This document shows positions 44,804 through 53,480 of a stretch of 64,000 nucleotides of DNA, piece after piece (position 1 is the first letter of the stretch; the number at the start of each line of letters is the position of its first letter). The notes beneath the pieces were generated by a model, which was given only the letters and a program-made list of their open reading frames with translations, searched no databases and was not told where the DNA came from. The stretch spans positions 1-64,000 of the forward strand of contig JAHBUH010000012.1 of assembly GCA_019638185.1 (NCBI GenBank), written 5' to 3'. The position numbers were made by a program, and so were the translations under genes. Origin of the DNA: Leadbetterella sp. Lineage in GTDB: Bacteria > Bacteroidota > Bacteroidia > Cytophagales > Spirosomataceae.

Positions 44804-45978
44804 GACGACTACTTATTCTCTTTGCCCTGGTTATTTATGGCTGTAAGCCCTCAGATGACCCGAAAACACAGCACGAACCCCGGCTGATCAGCGTAACCTA
44901 TGTGGGCGAGTATAAGAAGGCCGATATTCTCAGCCAGGCCAGCGGCCTGGTGGGTTCAGCCGGTGCCCTGGTGGCTAATATTCTCCGGTATGACGTAAAG
45001 TATTATAAAGTATCTTACAAAACCACCACCACAGACGGCCGGGAGATCGTGGCTTCCGGGGCGCTGGCGCTCCCTTCCGGAGCCGGCAGTGCGCCGCTGG
45101 TGAGCATTCAGCACGGCACCCTCTTTAATGAGTCTGACGCGCCCTCTTATTTTAAACCGGGTTCGGAAAGCCTGTTAAGCCTGTTCATGGCTTCTTCGGG
45201 ATTCTTAGCAGGCATGCCGGATTATGTGGGCTACGGGGATTCCCGGAATGAGCCCCATCCGTATGAACATGCGCAGGGCCTGGCCGTGCCCATAGCGGAT
45301 TTCCTGCTGGCTGTGAAGGAACACCTGGGTGCGGAAGGGATCAAATGGAATAACGAGCTCCTGCTGGCGGGTTACTCCGCCGGCGGCTATGCCACCATGG
45401 CCGCCCAGAAGCTGATTGAGGGGTCGTATTCTTCCGACTTCAAGCTGAAAGCCAGTTCCTGTGGTGCCGGGGCTTATAATAAGTCGCTGCTGCTGGATAA
45501 ATTTATTAAGGAGCCCACAGCCGGGGAAGTGGCCCATAACCGCTCGTATATCTGGGTGATGCTAACCTATAACCGTATTTATAAGCTGAATCAGCCGGTG
45601 AGTTATTTTTTCAGGGAGCCTTATGCCACCCAGATCGAAAAAGACGGGTATAAGGTGAACCTCTCCGGTAGCTTTAACAGCCTGCTGAATCCTGATTTCA
45701 TAGCCAGTTATAAGTCAGGAAAGGAGACGCGGGTGACGGACGCTTTCCGGGATAACGACCTGATTCACTGGAAGACCCGGGTGACTACCCTGCTGGTGCA
45801 CGGGGATGCCGACACCTATGTGCCTTACGTCAATTCCACCTCGGCGCTGGAAGGGATGCAGCAGGCCGGATCTACCTCGGTAAGCCTTCAGACGGTGAAA
45901 GGCGGCACGCACGAATCCTCTATCCAGGACTTTATTTTACAGACCTACCTGCTCTTTGCGGGTAGCCTGGGCGCCTGA
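44800..45978 (+). CDS. alpha/beta-hydrolase lipoprotein (secretory-lipase-like)
   Basis: Exported lipoprotein of 392 residues. Type II signal ending at Cys15 (LFALVIYGC); the residues after Cys (KPSDDP) are acidic, resembling the lipoprotein export signal that moves Bacteroidota lipoproteins to the cell surface (inference). The nucleophile is Ser193 in LLAGYSAGGYATMAA; LVHGDADTYVPYV holds the acid Asp and GGTHESSI the catalytic His. The overall pattern is that of fungal/bacterial secretory lipases and related esterases. Substrate unknown. Co-transcribed with a MarR regulator. Confidence 0.85.
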   Translation: MRRLLILFALVIYGCKPSDDPKTQHEPRLISVTYVGEYKKADILSQASGLVGSAGALVANILRYDVKYYKVSYKTTTTDGREIVASGALALPSGAGSAPLVSIQHGTLFNESDAPSYFKPGSESLLSLFMASSGFLAGMPDYVGYGDSRNEPHPYEHAQGLAVPIADFLLAVKEHLGAEGIKWNNELLLAGYSAGGYATMAAQKLIEGSYSSDFKLKASSCGAGAYNKSLLLDKFIKEPTAGEVAHNRSYIWVMLTYNRIYKLNQPVSYFFREPYATQIEKDGYKVNLSGSFNSLLNPDFIASYKSGKETRVTDAFRDNDLIHWKTRVTTLLVHGDADTYVPYVNSTSALEGMQQAGSTSVSLQTVKGGTHESSIQDFILQTYLLFAGSLGA

Positions 45979-46051
45979 CATATTATTTTTTGAGAATAAA
46001 GTAATAGTTAAACGTACGCTTAATCGTATATTTAAGGGCAATTTTCAATTT

Positions 46052-47275
46052 ATGACCCGGCGAACCCTCATTGTTATCTTCCTGTTCTCAGGGAAACTGT
46101 TTGCCCAGGCACCGGATTTTGACGCTAAAGGGGTGTTTTATTTCCAGGATGCCGACTTTAACGCAGACAGTTATTCTACCCAAAAGATCACGAAATCAGG
46201 TATAGACCTGGTGGGGGTGTTCACTTTTCCGTTAAAGTATCCGGAATCGCGCCAGCCTTCGGAGCAGAATATTTCCAATTCGGTTATTGAAAACCACCGG
46301 ATAGCGGCTTTCCGCACCGATAAGAAGATAGCGTATGTCCTGGAAACCCGCGGAACTCTGCAGAAAGGAGCCCGGGATGCAGGCCTGAATGAGCTGCCCC
46401 CCGGTAATTTTGTAAGCGTGATGAAGGTATCGGACCTGCACGGGCTGAAGCCGGACTACCGCTTTCCTGTGGCGGAAAACCCCACTTCGATTTCCCTGGA
46501 CCCTTCTCATAAGTACCTGGCGGTGAGCTCGGTGAATACCGGTAATGAGATCCAGATCTTTGAGCTGGATGATTTCGGTAAACCGATCCGCCTGCTGCCC
46601 CAGGTGCTACACATGGAGGGCGGGGCCGTACATGACCTCATCTGGCACCCTTCCAAGGATTACATGGTGTTTATCCGGCGGGATGAGCGCGAAATGGGAC
46701 TGATCCGGGTGGTCAGGGACCGCAGTAATATTATTCGCCTGGAACAGGTGGGCGATGTGGTGAAGTTTGAGGGCAGCCCGGTGGCCGGGGTTTTTTCCAA
46801 AGACGGGAAGAGCCTGTTTGTACTGGATAAGGGCGATGCCGCTAACCGCATAGCCGGGAAGGTTTTCATGGTCAGGATCAGCCTGGAAGAGGAAGGAAAG
46901 CATGTGCTGATGGCCCGGGCCGATGTGGGTTTTAACCCGCTGCATATCACCATGAACCCTGCCGGCGACCATATGTTTATCAGTAACCGGGGGCGCACGG
47001 AACACGGGGAAGAGAACGCTTCCGTTTCCGTTCTTTCGGTGAAAGGTGAGACCCTGGAAGCTAAAACCGACCTGCCGCTGGAGGGCCTGCTGCCCACGCC
47101 GGTGCGGTTTGATAAGGGTGGAAAAAATTTCACGGTAGGCTGCTTTCAGTCGCGCACCTACGGTAAGCCCATGGGAAATATCGCATTCTACCGGTTTTCC
47201 GGAGGGAAAGCCGAAAAGCAACCCGGCAGCATCCTGGTTCCCGCGGGCATTCATTACCTGGAAGTGCTGTATTAA
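46052..47275 (+). CDS. exported beta-propeller protein
   Basis: Secreted or periplasmic protein of 407 residues. The frame is open upstream to 45956, but the signal peptide MTRRTLIVIFLFSGKLFAQ begins at ATG 46052, which is chosen. Repeated short blades are visible (NPTSISLDPSHKYLAVSSVNTGNEIQIFELDD, VHDLIWHPSKDYMVFIRRD, NPLHITMNPAGDHMFISNRG), as in lactonase/YVTN-type propellers. No catalytic residues can be named. It follows the lipoprotein hydrolase by 73 bases and may share its transcript. Confidence 0.8.
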   Translation: MTRRTLIVIFLFSGKLFAQAPDFDAKGVFYFQDADFNADSYSTQKITKSGIDLVGVFTFPLKYPESRQPSEQNISNSVIENHRIAAFRTDKKIAYVLETRGTLQKGARDAGLNELPPGNFVSVMKVSDLHGLKPDYRFPVAENPTSISLDPSHKYLAVSSVNTGNEIQIFELDDFGKPIRLLPQVLHMEGGAVHDLIWHPSKDYMVFIRRDEREMGLIRVVRDRSNIIRLEQVGDVVKFEGSPVAGVFSKDGKSLFVLDKGDAANRIAGKVFMVRISLEEEGKHVLMARADVGFNPLHITMNPAGDHMFISNRGRTEHGEENASVSVLSVKGETLEAKTDLPLEGLLPTPVRFDKGGKNFTVGCFQSRTYGKPMGNIAFYRFSGGKAEKQPGSILVPAGIHYLEVLY

Positions 47276-47354
47276 GAGATTCAATGCCTGCCGCGCATAA
47301 ATGGCAGTCCACCTTATTTAGAGAAGAAGATACCGCAGGTTTTTAGGCGTGGTG

Positions 47355-47386
47355 TTTGGGGGATGTGGTGATTTTTGCTAAATTTG
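47355..47386 (+). promoter_or_regulatory. complete Bacteroidota promoter of pyrB
   Basis: TTTG (47355-47358), 20-base spacer, TAAATTTG (47379-47386): both boxes exact and correctly spaced, the best promoter in the window. It would start transcription near 47393, only about 11 bases before the ATG at 47404. Confidence 0.7.
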
Positions 47387-47403
47387 TCAAATTATTCTTC
47401 CCG

Positions 47404-48330
47404 ATGCAGCAGTCCATTAGTACTCGACATTTGCTGGGCATTAAAAACATTACCCAGAATGATATTCACCTGATCCTTGAAACGGCCAAAACATTTAAAG
47501 AAGTGATCAACCGGCCGATCAAAAAGGTGCCCTCGCTGAGAGATATTACCATCGCTAATCTGTTTTTTGAAAATTCCACCCGTACACGACTGTCGTTTGA
47601 ACTGGCAGAGAAGCGCTTGTCGGCGGATACCATTAACTTCACTTCATCGGGTAGTTCGGTGAAGAAAGGGGAGACCCTGCTGGACACGGTAAATAATATC
47701 CTGGCCATGAAAGTAGACATGGTGGTGATGCGCCACAGCAGCCCGGGAGCGCCGCATTTTCTTTCGGATAAGATCAAAGCCAATATCGTGAATGCCGGTG
47801 ACGGCACCCATGAACATCCTACTCAGGCCCTACTGGATGCCTTCTCCATGACGGAGAGGCTGGGCTCACTGGAAGGGAAAAAAGTGGCTATTATCGGCGA
47901 TATCCTGCACTCCAGGGTGGCGCTGTCTAATATTTTCTGCCTGCAGAAGCTGGGCGCTGATATAGCCGTGTGCGGCCCGCCCACACTTATTCCCAAGTAC
48001 CTTCACACCCTGGGTGTAAAGCAGTTTGGAACGGTGCGGGAGGCCTTGCAGTGGTGTGACGTGGCTAATGTGCTGCGGATCCAGCTGGAGCGCCAGCAGC
48101 TGAAGTTTTTCCCCTCGCTGCGGGAATATTCCCTGTATTACGGCATTACCCGGAAGATGCTGGATGAGCTGGATAAAGAGATCATTGTTATGCACCCAGG
48201 GCCCATTAACCGGGGCGTGGAGCTGAGCTCGGATGCGGCAGATTCTCCCCATTCCATCATCCTGGACCAGGTAGAAAACGGGGTGGCCGTACGGATGGCA
48301 GTGATGTACCTGCTGGCCCAAAAAAATTAA
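47404..48330 (+). CDS. pyrB: aspartate carbamoyltransferase catalytic subunit
   Basis: Enzyme of 308 residues that condenses carbamoyl phosphate and aspartate in pyrimidine synthesis. The carbamoyl-phosphate site STRTRLSFELAEKRL and the aspartate loop are clear, together with DGTHEHPTQALLDAF and MHPGPINRGVEL. An upstream frame opens at TTG 47356, but that triplet is part of the -33 box, so ATG 47404 (MQQSISTRHLLGIKN) is the start. pyrI, pyrC and other pyr genes are not adjacent. Family identity is certain. Confidence 0.96.
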   Translation: MQQSISTRHLLGIKNITQNDIHLILETAKTFKEVINRPIKKVPSLRDITIANLFFENSTRTRLSFELAEKRLSADTINFTSSGSSVKKGETLLDTVNNILAMKVDMVVMRHSSPGAPHFLSDKIKANIVNAGDGTHEHPTQALLDAFSMTERLGSLEGKKVAIIGDILHSRVALSNIFCLQKLGADIAVCGPPTLIPKYLHTLGVKQFGTVREALQWCDVANVLRIQLERQQLKFFPSLREYSLYYGITRKMLDELDKEIIVMHPGPINRGVELSSDAADSPHSIILDQVENGVAVRMAVMYLLAQKN

Positions 48331-48334
48331 GCGC

Positions 48335-48829
48335 GTGAATTTTTCAAAGACCGAAAATATAGCGACGGAGCTGGAAAAAGAGCTGAAAATCAGCCTGAGC
48401 CGGGTGACAGATACCCTGCAGCCGTATATCAGCATTCAGGCCGGTGACCTGCCGGTGATCTGTCTGTACCTGTCGCGCACGCCCGGCCTTTATTTTGATT
48501 TCCTGAACTGCATCACCTGTGTGGATAACGGGCCCGCTAAGGGTACACTGGATGTGCTGTACCATATTTCTTCTATTCCTCTGGAGCACGCCGTGATCCT
48601 GAAGCTGACGGTGGAGCGTGAGGGGCAGAAGGTTCCCAGCCTGGCTTCGCTGTGGCGGACGGCCGACTGGCATGAACGCGAGATATTCGACCTCTTCGGC
48701 CTGGAATTCAGCGGACACCCTGACCTGAGACGGATCCTGCTACCGGCCGACTGGGAGGGACATCCACTGCGGAAAGATTACGTGGAGCAGGAGAAGTATC
48801 ACGGCATTAAAGTAAAATACGATGCTTAG
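48335..48829 (+). CDS. nuoC: NADH-quinone oxidoreductase subunit C (solitary)
   Basis: 164-residue subunit of respiratory complex I, peripheral arm (30-kDa subunit). The diagnostic C-terminal motif is WHEREIFDLFGLEFSGHPDLRRILLP followed by GHPLRKDYV. The start is GTG at 48335, four bases after the pyrB stop; no better start is available. None of the other thirteen nuo genes is nearby, so this is a detached nuoC between pyrB and a phosphodiesterase gene. The same gene could serve a related NDH or membrane-bound hydrogenase, but the motif fits NuoC best. Confidence 0.9.
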   Translation: MNFSKTENIATELEKELKISLSRVTDTLQPYISIQAGDLPVICLYLSRTPGLYFDFLNCITCVDNGPAKGTLDVLYHISSIPLEHAVILKLTVEREGQKVPSLASLWRTADWHEREIFDLFGLEFSGHPDLRRILLPADWEGHPLRKDYVEQEKYHGIKVKYDA

Positions 48830-49310
48830 GGTAGGGCTTATTTCCGATACCCATTCTTACCTGGACCCTACTGTATTCACTCATTTTGAAACCTGCCATG
48901 AGATATGGCATATCGGCGATATAGGGGATGAGGGCATCCTCCGCGACCTGAGTGCTTTCCGGCCTACTTTTGCGGTCTATGGCAATATTGACGGCGGAAA
49001 TCTCCGTTACGATCTGCCCGAAGATCTTTTCCTGGAGCGGGAGGGTTTGCGGATATTGCTGACGCATATTGGCGGTTTACCGGGTAAATTCCCGGCGCGG
49101 GTTAAGAATTTGATTAGAATCCACCGGCCGGACTTGTTTATTTGCGGGCATTCTCATATTTTACGTGTGATAAAAGGAGACGGCCTGGTTTATATCAATC
49201 CCGGCGCAGCAGGACACCACGGTTTTCATGCCATACGGACCCTCATGCGCATGGAGCTTTCAGAAGGCAGGATCTCCCATTTGGAAGCAATAGAACTCGG
49301 CAAGCGATGA
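48822..49310 (+). CDS. YfcE/MJ0936-type metallophosphoesterase
   Basis: Calcineurin-like phosphodiesterase of 162 residues, cytoplasmic. All metal-site motifs are present: LISDTHSY (DxH), IWHIGDIGD (GD), VYGNID (GN), LLTHIG and CGHSHI (GHxH). Such enzymes cleave phosphodiesters; the physiological substrate is unknown. It overlaps nuoC by 8 bases, and the next gene's ATG overlaps its stop by four (ATGA). Confidence 0.92.
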   Translation: MLRVGLISDTHSYLDPTVFTHFETCHEIWHIGDIGDEGILRDLSAFRPTFAVYGNIDGGNLRYDLPEDLFLEREGLRILLTHIGGLPGKFPARVKNLIRIHRPDLFICGHSHILRVIKGDGLVYINPGAAGHHGFHAIRTLMRMELSEGRISHLEAIELGKR

Positions 49311-50725
49311 AACGCTTTATTTTTTTCATTTTCCTGTCTTGTACGGCCACGGCCCAGCTCCGCGAGGTGGCCGAGGTTACCCTCATGCTTCCCGAGGGCA
49401 TTAATGAGAGCATTGAAGTAGTGCCGGTGAATGACGATATCCTGCTGGTGAACCTGCAGGAAGATTATCTGAGGCGGGAGCAGAAGGTGGTAGTGGTAAA
49501 ATATAACCCTGACCTGGAGTTAACCTGGACGGGTAACGCCGTGGGGCCCCGGTTTTATGAGCCGGTGTCTTTTGTGGTCAGCGGGCAGAGCCTATATTAT
49601 CTGTTTAAGGAAAAGGAAGGGAAAAAGCTGCACCTGATGCAGTTTGACCTGGAAAATGAAATCATCAGCGCTTTTGATTTTGAATCCATTACCGTACTGG
49701 AGAATATCGGGTTTACGGTGTTTAACGGCAAGCCCCTGATCTCCGGCATCTATAACCTGAAACCGGTGGTGGAAATGCATAACCTGAAAGAGAAGACCGC
49801 TAAGGTGCTGCCGGACATTTATAACAAAAACAATGAATTGAAAGGCATATTCCTGAATCCCTACCGCGACGAACTGTACGTTTTCTCCTCTCTTCGGAAT
49901 AATTGCCAGATGCAGGTGGCCACTTATGACGATGACGGGAAACTGCTGTTCCGGCGGGGCCTGGGCGATAAAAAACACCGGGTGAAGCAGTTTGAGGTGC
50001 GGTTAGGCCCTAACGGGGAGCCCTATGTGCTGGGTACCTATAACTCTTCCTGCCTGGATATGACAGAAGGGCTGGTGACCGGCTCCCTGGATCTCCCCCA
50101 AAGTATCCGCTACCACAGCATAGCCGGCCTGCCGGGGTATCGTGCGTCACTGTCCGACAAAAAACGAAGAAGGCTTCAGTTAAGAAAAGAACGGGGCAAA
50201 GGAGAGGTTCGCCAAAAGGCCATTTTCCATGTGCCGGTTTCCGCCATTAATGGCTTTTTACTGGCCACCGAGTTTTATAATATGCAGTCTACCTCCCGGG
50301 CCACTGCCCAGGTAGAGTTTTCCGATGCTACCGGCCGGACCGTTCACCTTTCCGAGTTTAAAGTATGGCGTATCTTGCTGGCCGAGCTGGATACAGAAGG
50401 AAATGTGACGTACGACAGGCTGTTTAAGCTGGAGGGCGATGGATTCCGGAGACTCACGCCGCAATCGGCCTTCCTGTTTAAAAATGAAGAATTTTACGCT
50501 TTTTTACCCTCCGGAAATAAACTGATCTACACCGGCTCCGGCAAGGTAGAGTCTCATCTGCTGTTTAAGACAGGTGAGGGCATCCGGGTGACCGATACCG
50601 ATACCCGCCTGTTTAACCTGAGCAGCAGCACGTTTATAGCCCACGGTACGGCCGATATCCGGCCGGTGGCGTCCGAAGGCACTTCCCAGCAGATCTATTT
50701 TATCAAAAAACTGCAGTTCCAGTAG
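49307..50725 (+). CDS. exported protein of unknown function
   Basis: Unrecognised protein of 472 residues. The frame runs further upstream to 49142, but a signal peptide begins at ATG 49307 (MKRFIFFIFLSCTATAQ), which also forms an ATGA overlap with the phosphodiesterase stop. The rest is rich in short beta strands with repeated turns such as VPVNDDILLVNL, YNPDLELTWTGN, MQFDLENEI, VATYDDDGKLLF, so a beta-propeller is plausible (inference). No catalytic motif, membrane helix or sorting domain. It is the last gene of the pyrB-nuoC-phosphodiesterase run. Confidence 0.75.
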   Translation: MKRFIFFIFLSCTATAQLREVAEVTLMLPEGINESIEVVPVNDDILLVNLQEDYLRREQKVVVVKYNPDLELTWTGNAVGPRFYEPVSFVVSGQSLYYLFKEKEGKKLHLMQFDLENEIISAFDFESITVLENIGFTVFNGKPLISGIYNLKPVVEMHNLKEKTAKVLPDIYNKNNELKGIFLNPYRDELYVFSSLRNNCQMQVATYDDDGKLLFRRGLGDKKHRVKQFEVRLGPNGEPYVLGTYNSSCLDMTEGLVTGSLDLPQSIRYHSIAGLPGYRASLSDKKRRRLQLRKERGKGEVRQKAIFHVPVSAINGFLLATEFYNMQSTSRATAQVEFSDATGRTVHLSEFKVWRILLAELDTEGNVTYDRLFKLEGDGFRRLTPQSAFLFKNEEFYAFLPSGNKLIYTGSGKVESHLLFKTGEGIRVTDTDTRLFNLSSSTFIAHGTADIRPVASEGTSQQIYFIKKLQFQ

Positions 50726-50824
50726 GCTGTCTTTCTGATCCTTTATTTTTAGCCCGAACGGTCTCCCCGCAGGGGATATAACCTGGCGGTGTTCCGGCAC
50801 GGTAAGATATTTATTTACCTAATG

Positions 50825-50855
50825 GTTTCATTGTTCGGAATTATTTCTATTTTTG
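50825..50855 (+). promoter_or_regulatory. promoter of the ZIP transporter gene
   Basis: TTTC (50825-50828), 19-base spacer, TATTTTTG (50848-50855): exact -7 box and a three-of-four -33 box. Transcription would start near 50862. Confidence 0.6.
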
Positions 50856-50872
50856 CAATGAAAACAATAAAC

Positions 50873-50891
50873 TTAGATTAGTCTAACAAAT
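50873..50891 (+). promoter_or_regulatory. candidate DtxR/MntR-family operator at the ZIP gene
   Basis: TTAGATTAGTCTAACAAAT: inverted repeat TTAGA-TTAG-TCTAA ending one base before the ATG. It agrees with 14 of 19 positions of the classical DtxR/IdeR iron box (TTAGGTTAGSCTAACCTAA). Placed between the predicted start point and the ATG, so a bound repressor would block the transcript. Binding is inference. Confidence 0.5.
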
Positions 50892-51707
50892 ATGTCCTGG
50901 GATAATCTTCTTAAAATAGACCCCGTACTCCTGGCTTTGGGAGCTACTTTATTTACATGGGCAGTAACGGCGCTGGGGGCTGCGCTGGTTTTTTTCTTTA
51001 AGGTCATTGATAAAAGGGTACTGAACCTGATGCTGGGTTTCGCGGCGGGTGTGATGATAGCGGCCAGCTTCTGGTCTCTGCTATCGCCCAGTATAGAAAT
51101 AGCCGAACAGCAGGATAAACCGGGCTGGCTGCCGGCCCTGGTGGGTTTCCTGGTGGGCGGGCTTTTCCTGTACCTGATGGACAGGTTTTTACCGCATGTT
51201 CATTTCAGTAAAAAGACGGAAGAAGCCGAAGGGATTAAGACCTCCTGGCACCGGAGTGTGCTGCTGGTCTCGGCCATTACCCTGCATAATATCCCGGAAG
51301 GCCTGGCCGTGGGAGTGGCCTTTGGTGCGCTGTTTCAGAATCCCACGCCAGAAGTACTGACCACGGCCATGGTGCTGGCTTTAGGGATCGGTATCCAGAA
51401 TTTCCCGGAGGGTGCGGCCGTATCTATTCCCTTGCGGCGGGAGGGTTTTTCGCGCTGGCGGGCGTTTTTATACGGCCAGGCCAGTGGTATGGTAGAGCCT
51501 ATGGCGGGGGTATTGGGCGCACTGCTGGTGATCTATATTGAACCTTTGCTGCCCTATGCACTTTCATTTGCGGCCGGAGCCATGATCTTTGTGGTGGTGG
51601 AAGAGCTGATCCCCGAGTCGCAGAACGGCGATGAAACGGATCTTTCCACGGTGGGAACCATGCTGGGTTTTGCGGTAATGATGTTCCTGGATGTGGCGCT
51701 GGGCTAG
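50892..51707 (+). CDS. ZIP-family divalent metal transporter (ZupT-like)
   Basis: Inner-membrane carrier of 271 residues with about eight helices, importing zinc, iron or manganese. The two metal-binding helices are unmistakable: HNIPEG (132-137) and QNFPEG (169-174). A short acidic/basic loop with His103 and His120 separates helix 3 from helix 4. A palindrome resembling a DtxR box lies directly before the ATG, which suggests repression when metal is plentiful. Its nearest convergent neighbour is the DUF1080 gene, 148 bases away; that gap holds two hairpins and no gene I can support. Confidence 0.93.
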   Translation: MSWDNLLKIDPVLLALGATLFTWAVTALGAALVFFFKVIDKRVLNLMLGFAAGVMIAASFWSLLSPSIEIAEQQDKPGWLPALVGFLVGGLFLYLMDRFLPHVHFSKKTEEAEGIKTSWHRSVLLVSAITLHNIPEGLAVGVAFGALFQNPTPEVLTTAMVLALGIGIQNFPEGAAVSIPLRREGFSRWRAFLYGQASGMVEPMAGVLGALLVIYIEPLLPYALSFAAGAMIFVVVEELIPESQNGDETDLSTVGTMLGFAVMMFLDVALG

Positions 51708-51743
51708 GATGGATGCGGGGAGGGGATTCTCTGTTATACGATT

Positions 51744-51848
51744 CCTGACTATGTGGTTTTTGATGATGGGGTCAGGCGGTTCTGACTACGCGTTTCCCCA
51801 CTACACCCGAACAGACCATTGGTCACATCGGGCGTAGCGGGTATGCGT
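51744..51848. other. two structured hairpins between convergent genes
   Basis: A hairpin CCTGAC/GTCAGG (51744-51749, 51771-51776) is followed by a longer imperfect one (51788-51848) whose core is CCCGA-aca-GACC-att-GGTC-aca-TCGGG, extended by CTAC/GTAG and ACG/CGT. Neither has a T-run, so they are weak terminators at best; a repeat element is the alternative. Confidence 0.35.
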
Positions 51849-51855
51849 TCTTTAT

Positions 51856-53199
51856 TTATTTCAGCTCCCTGATCTTGATATTTTTATACTGCACCAGGTC
51901 ACCGTGATCCTGCAGCAGTATCGGTCCATCAGCAGCTGTACCAAAGCCTTCAAAATCCTTGTATTTACTACGGGCCACCAGGGCCTTAAAGATGTTATCA
52001 TTGCGTTTGTATTCCAATACCTTAAAACCGTTCAGCCAGTGCTGCACGCGGTTATCCGGGTATACAATGATCCTACCTGTCTTCCAGTCGGTCTTCTTCC
52101 CGAAAAAGCGCGGGGCAAGCTTATCGGAAGGGATAAGGTCATAGAGGCTGGCGATGGTACGGTTTCCTACCGAGCCGGCTTTGGCGTCCGGGTGTTTTTC
52201 GTCGTCCAGAATCTGGTATTCCAGCCCGATGCCGGACTTCCCGCCGGAGTCGTATTTTTCATCCACAAAGTACTTCACGCCGGAATTCGCGCCTTCGCTC
52301 AGCTGAAAATTAAACACCAGCTCGAAAGCCTTGTATTTTTTCTCGGTAACAATGTCATTCCCGGTTTCCGAGCCGTCAGAAGGGGTCACACTCAGGATCC
52401 CGTCTTTTACGGTCCAGCGTTTACCCGGCCGTTCCTTACTGTAAACGTTTCGCCAGCCGCTGAGGTCCTTCCCGTTAAAGAGAAGCTCGTATCCCTGGTG
52501 TTTTTCCTGGTCAGACAGGTTATTCGTCAGGAAGTTCACTACGGGGGTATTATCTACCGGGCTCAGGCGCGGACGGGTGGTATTGATCCGGATATTTTTC
52601 CATTTGATCTTCATTCCTTCCTTCATGTCGCCGTAAATGCTGTGCACCTGCAGGGCTATAAAGCCTTTGGGGGTCATGTCATCAATGATATAGGAAACGG
52701 GGATCCCGTTAATGAAAGTACGGATGTGCGTGCCTATGGCTTCTATCCGGTACTTGTTCCATTGATTCATTTTAAAGGCCGTTTTCACTTCGGGATTGAT
52801 CTCGGGGAAAGTCAGCCAGTCGCGCCGGCCTTCGTCATAAATCCCTCCTGACCAGCCCCTGTCGGTAGGGTCGATCTCCATCTGGTAGCCGTGTACCCGT
52901 CCGTTTTCGTAGTCGGGTTTGGAAAGGCTCCGAAACTGTATGCCGGAGTTCATGGGGTCAGCCAGGAAGATATCTACTTCAAAAACGAAGTCGCCGTAAT
53001 CCTGCTCGGTCACCAGGAAGGAGTTAGGCGTATTTTTTACCGTATAGCCCACTATGGCCCCGTCTTCCACTTTGTAAACGGCCTTGCCGCCCAGTTGTTT
53101 CCAGCCGGTCAGGTCTTTTCCGTTAAACAGGGATTTCCATTCCTGGGCCATACCCTGGGTACTGATGAGCAGCGCCAGTAAAACAAATTTTTTCATCAT
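51856..53199 (-). CDS. tandem DUF1080 (3-keto-disaccharide hydrolase-type) exported protein
   Basis: Secreted or periplasmic protein of 447 residues with a signal peptide (MMKKFVLLALLISTQGMAQ). It holds two DUF1080 concanavalin-like domains, each beginning with the same SLFNGKDLTGWK / LLFNGKDLSGWR motif: about residues 20-205 and 230-446. Some DUF1080 proteins are reported to hydrolyse 3-keto-glucosides made by periplasmic Gfo/Idh oxidoreductases; one of those is at 9147-10514, far away. The duplication may give two sites or carbohydrate binding plus catalysis (inference). Confidence 0.88.
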   Translation of the reverse strand: MMKKFVLLALLISTQGMAQEWKSLFNGKDLTGWKQLGGKAVYKVEDGAIVGYTVKNTPNSFLVTEQDYGDFVFEVDIFLADPMNSGIQFRSLSKPDYENGRVHGYQMEIDPTDRGWSGGIYDEGRRDWLTFPEINPEVKTAFKMNQWNKYRIEAIGTHIRTFINGIPVSYIIDDMTPKGFIALQVHSIYGDMKEGMKIKWKNIRINTTRPRLSPVDNTPVVNFLTNNLSDQEKHQGYELLFNGKDLSGWRNVYSKERPGKRWTVKDGILSVTPSDGSETGNDIVTEKKYKAFELVFNFQLSEGANSGVKYFVDEKYDSGGKSGIGLEYQILDDEKHPDAKAGSVGNRTIASLYDLIPSDKLAPRFFGKKTDWKTGRIIVYPDNRVQHWLNGFKVLEYKRNDNIFKALVARSKYKDFEGFGTAADGPILLQDHGDLVQYKNIKIRELK

Positions 53200-53223
53200 A
53201 AGGTCAGATTTTTTAATGAATAT

Positions 53224-53268
53224 AAACGGGTAATTCTGTTCCTGTCCGGCGGACAGCGATTCCCGTTT
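53224..53268 (-). promoter_or_regulatory. nested hairpin in the leader of the DUF1080 gene
   Basis: Outer 7-bp arms AAACGGG / CCCGTTT (53224-53230, 53262-53268) enclose an inner CTGTCC-GGC-GGACAG hairpin. It lies 25-69 bases upstream of the ATG and lacks a T-run, so a leader structure or protein site is more likely than a terminator. The rest of the 281-base gap to 53480 is AT-rich and shows no gene. Confidence 0.35.
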
Positions 53269-53480
53269 AAAGATAACAGCAAAAAAGGAGACTATAAAGA
53301 AAACCGGCCCGGCATCAGGTGTTTTTCGCGATGTTGAATTTTGGAAAGACTGATTATGATTGTTTTAAGAGGGTAAACTAAAAAAAATACCGTTAAATAA
53401 ATTTTTAAGCTTTTTTTAAGTTTTGCTATTCTTTATATGGGTAAAGTGTTTATACCTTTACCAAAAAACAATTAGAACAA

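Noticed and set aside
45956-46051. 32-residue N-terminal extension of the propeller protein
   Set aside because: It overlaps the previous gene and would bury a good signal peptide that begins at 46052.
51751-51837. 28-codon frame after the ZIP gene
   Set aside because: No signal, promoter or conservation argument; the interval is better explained by hairpins.
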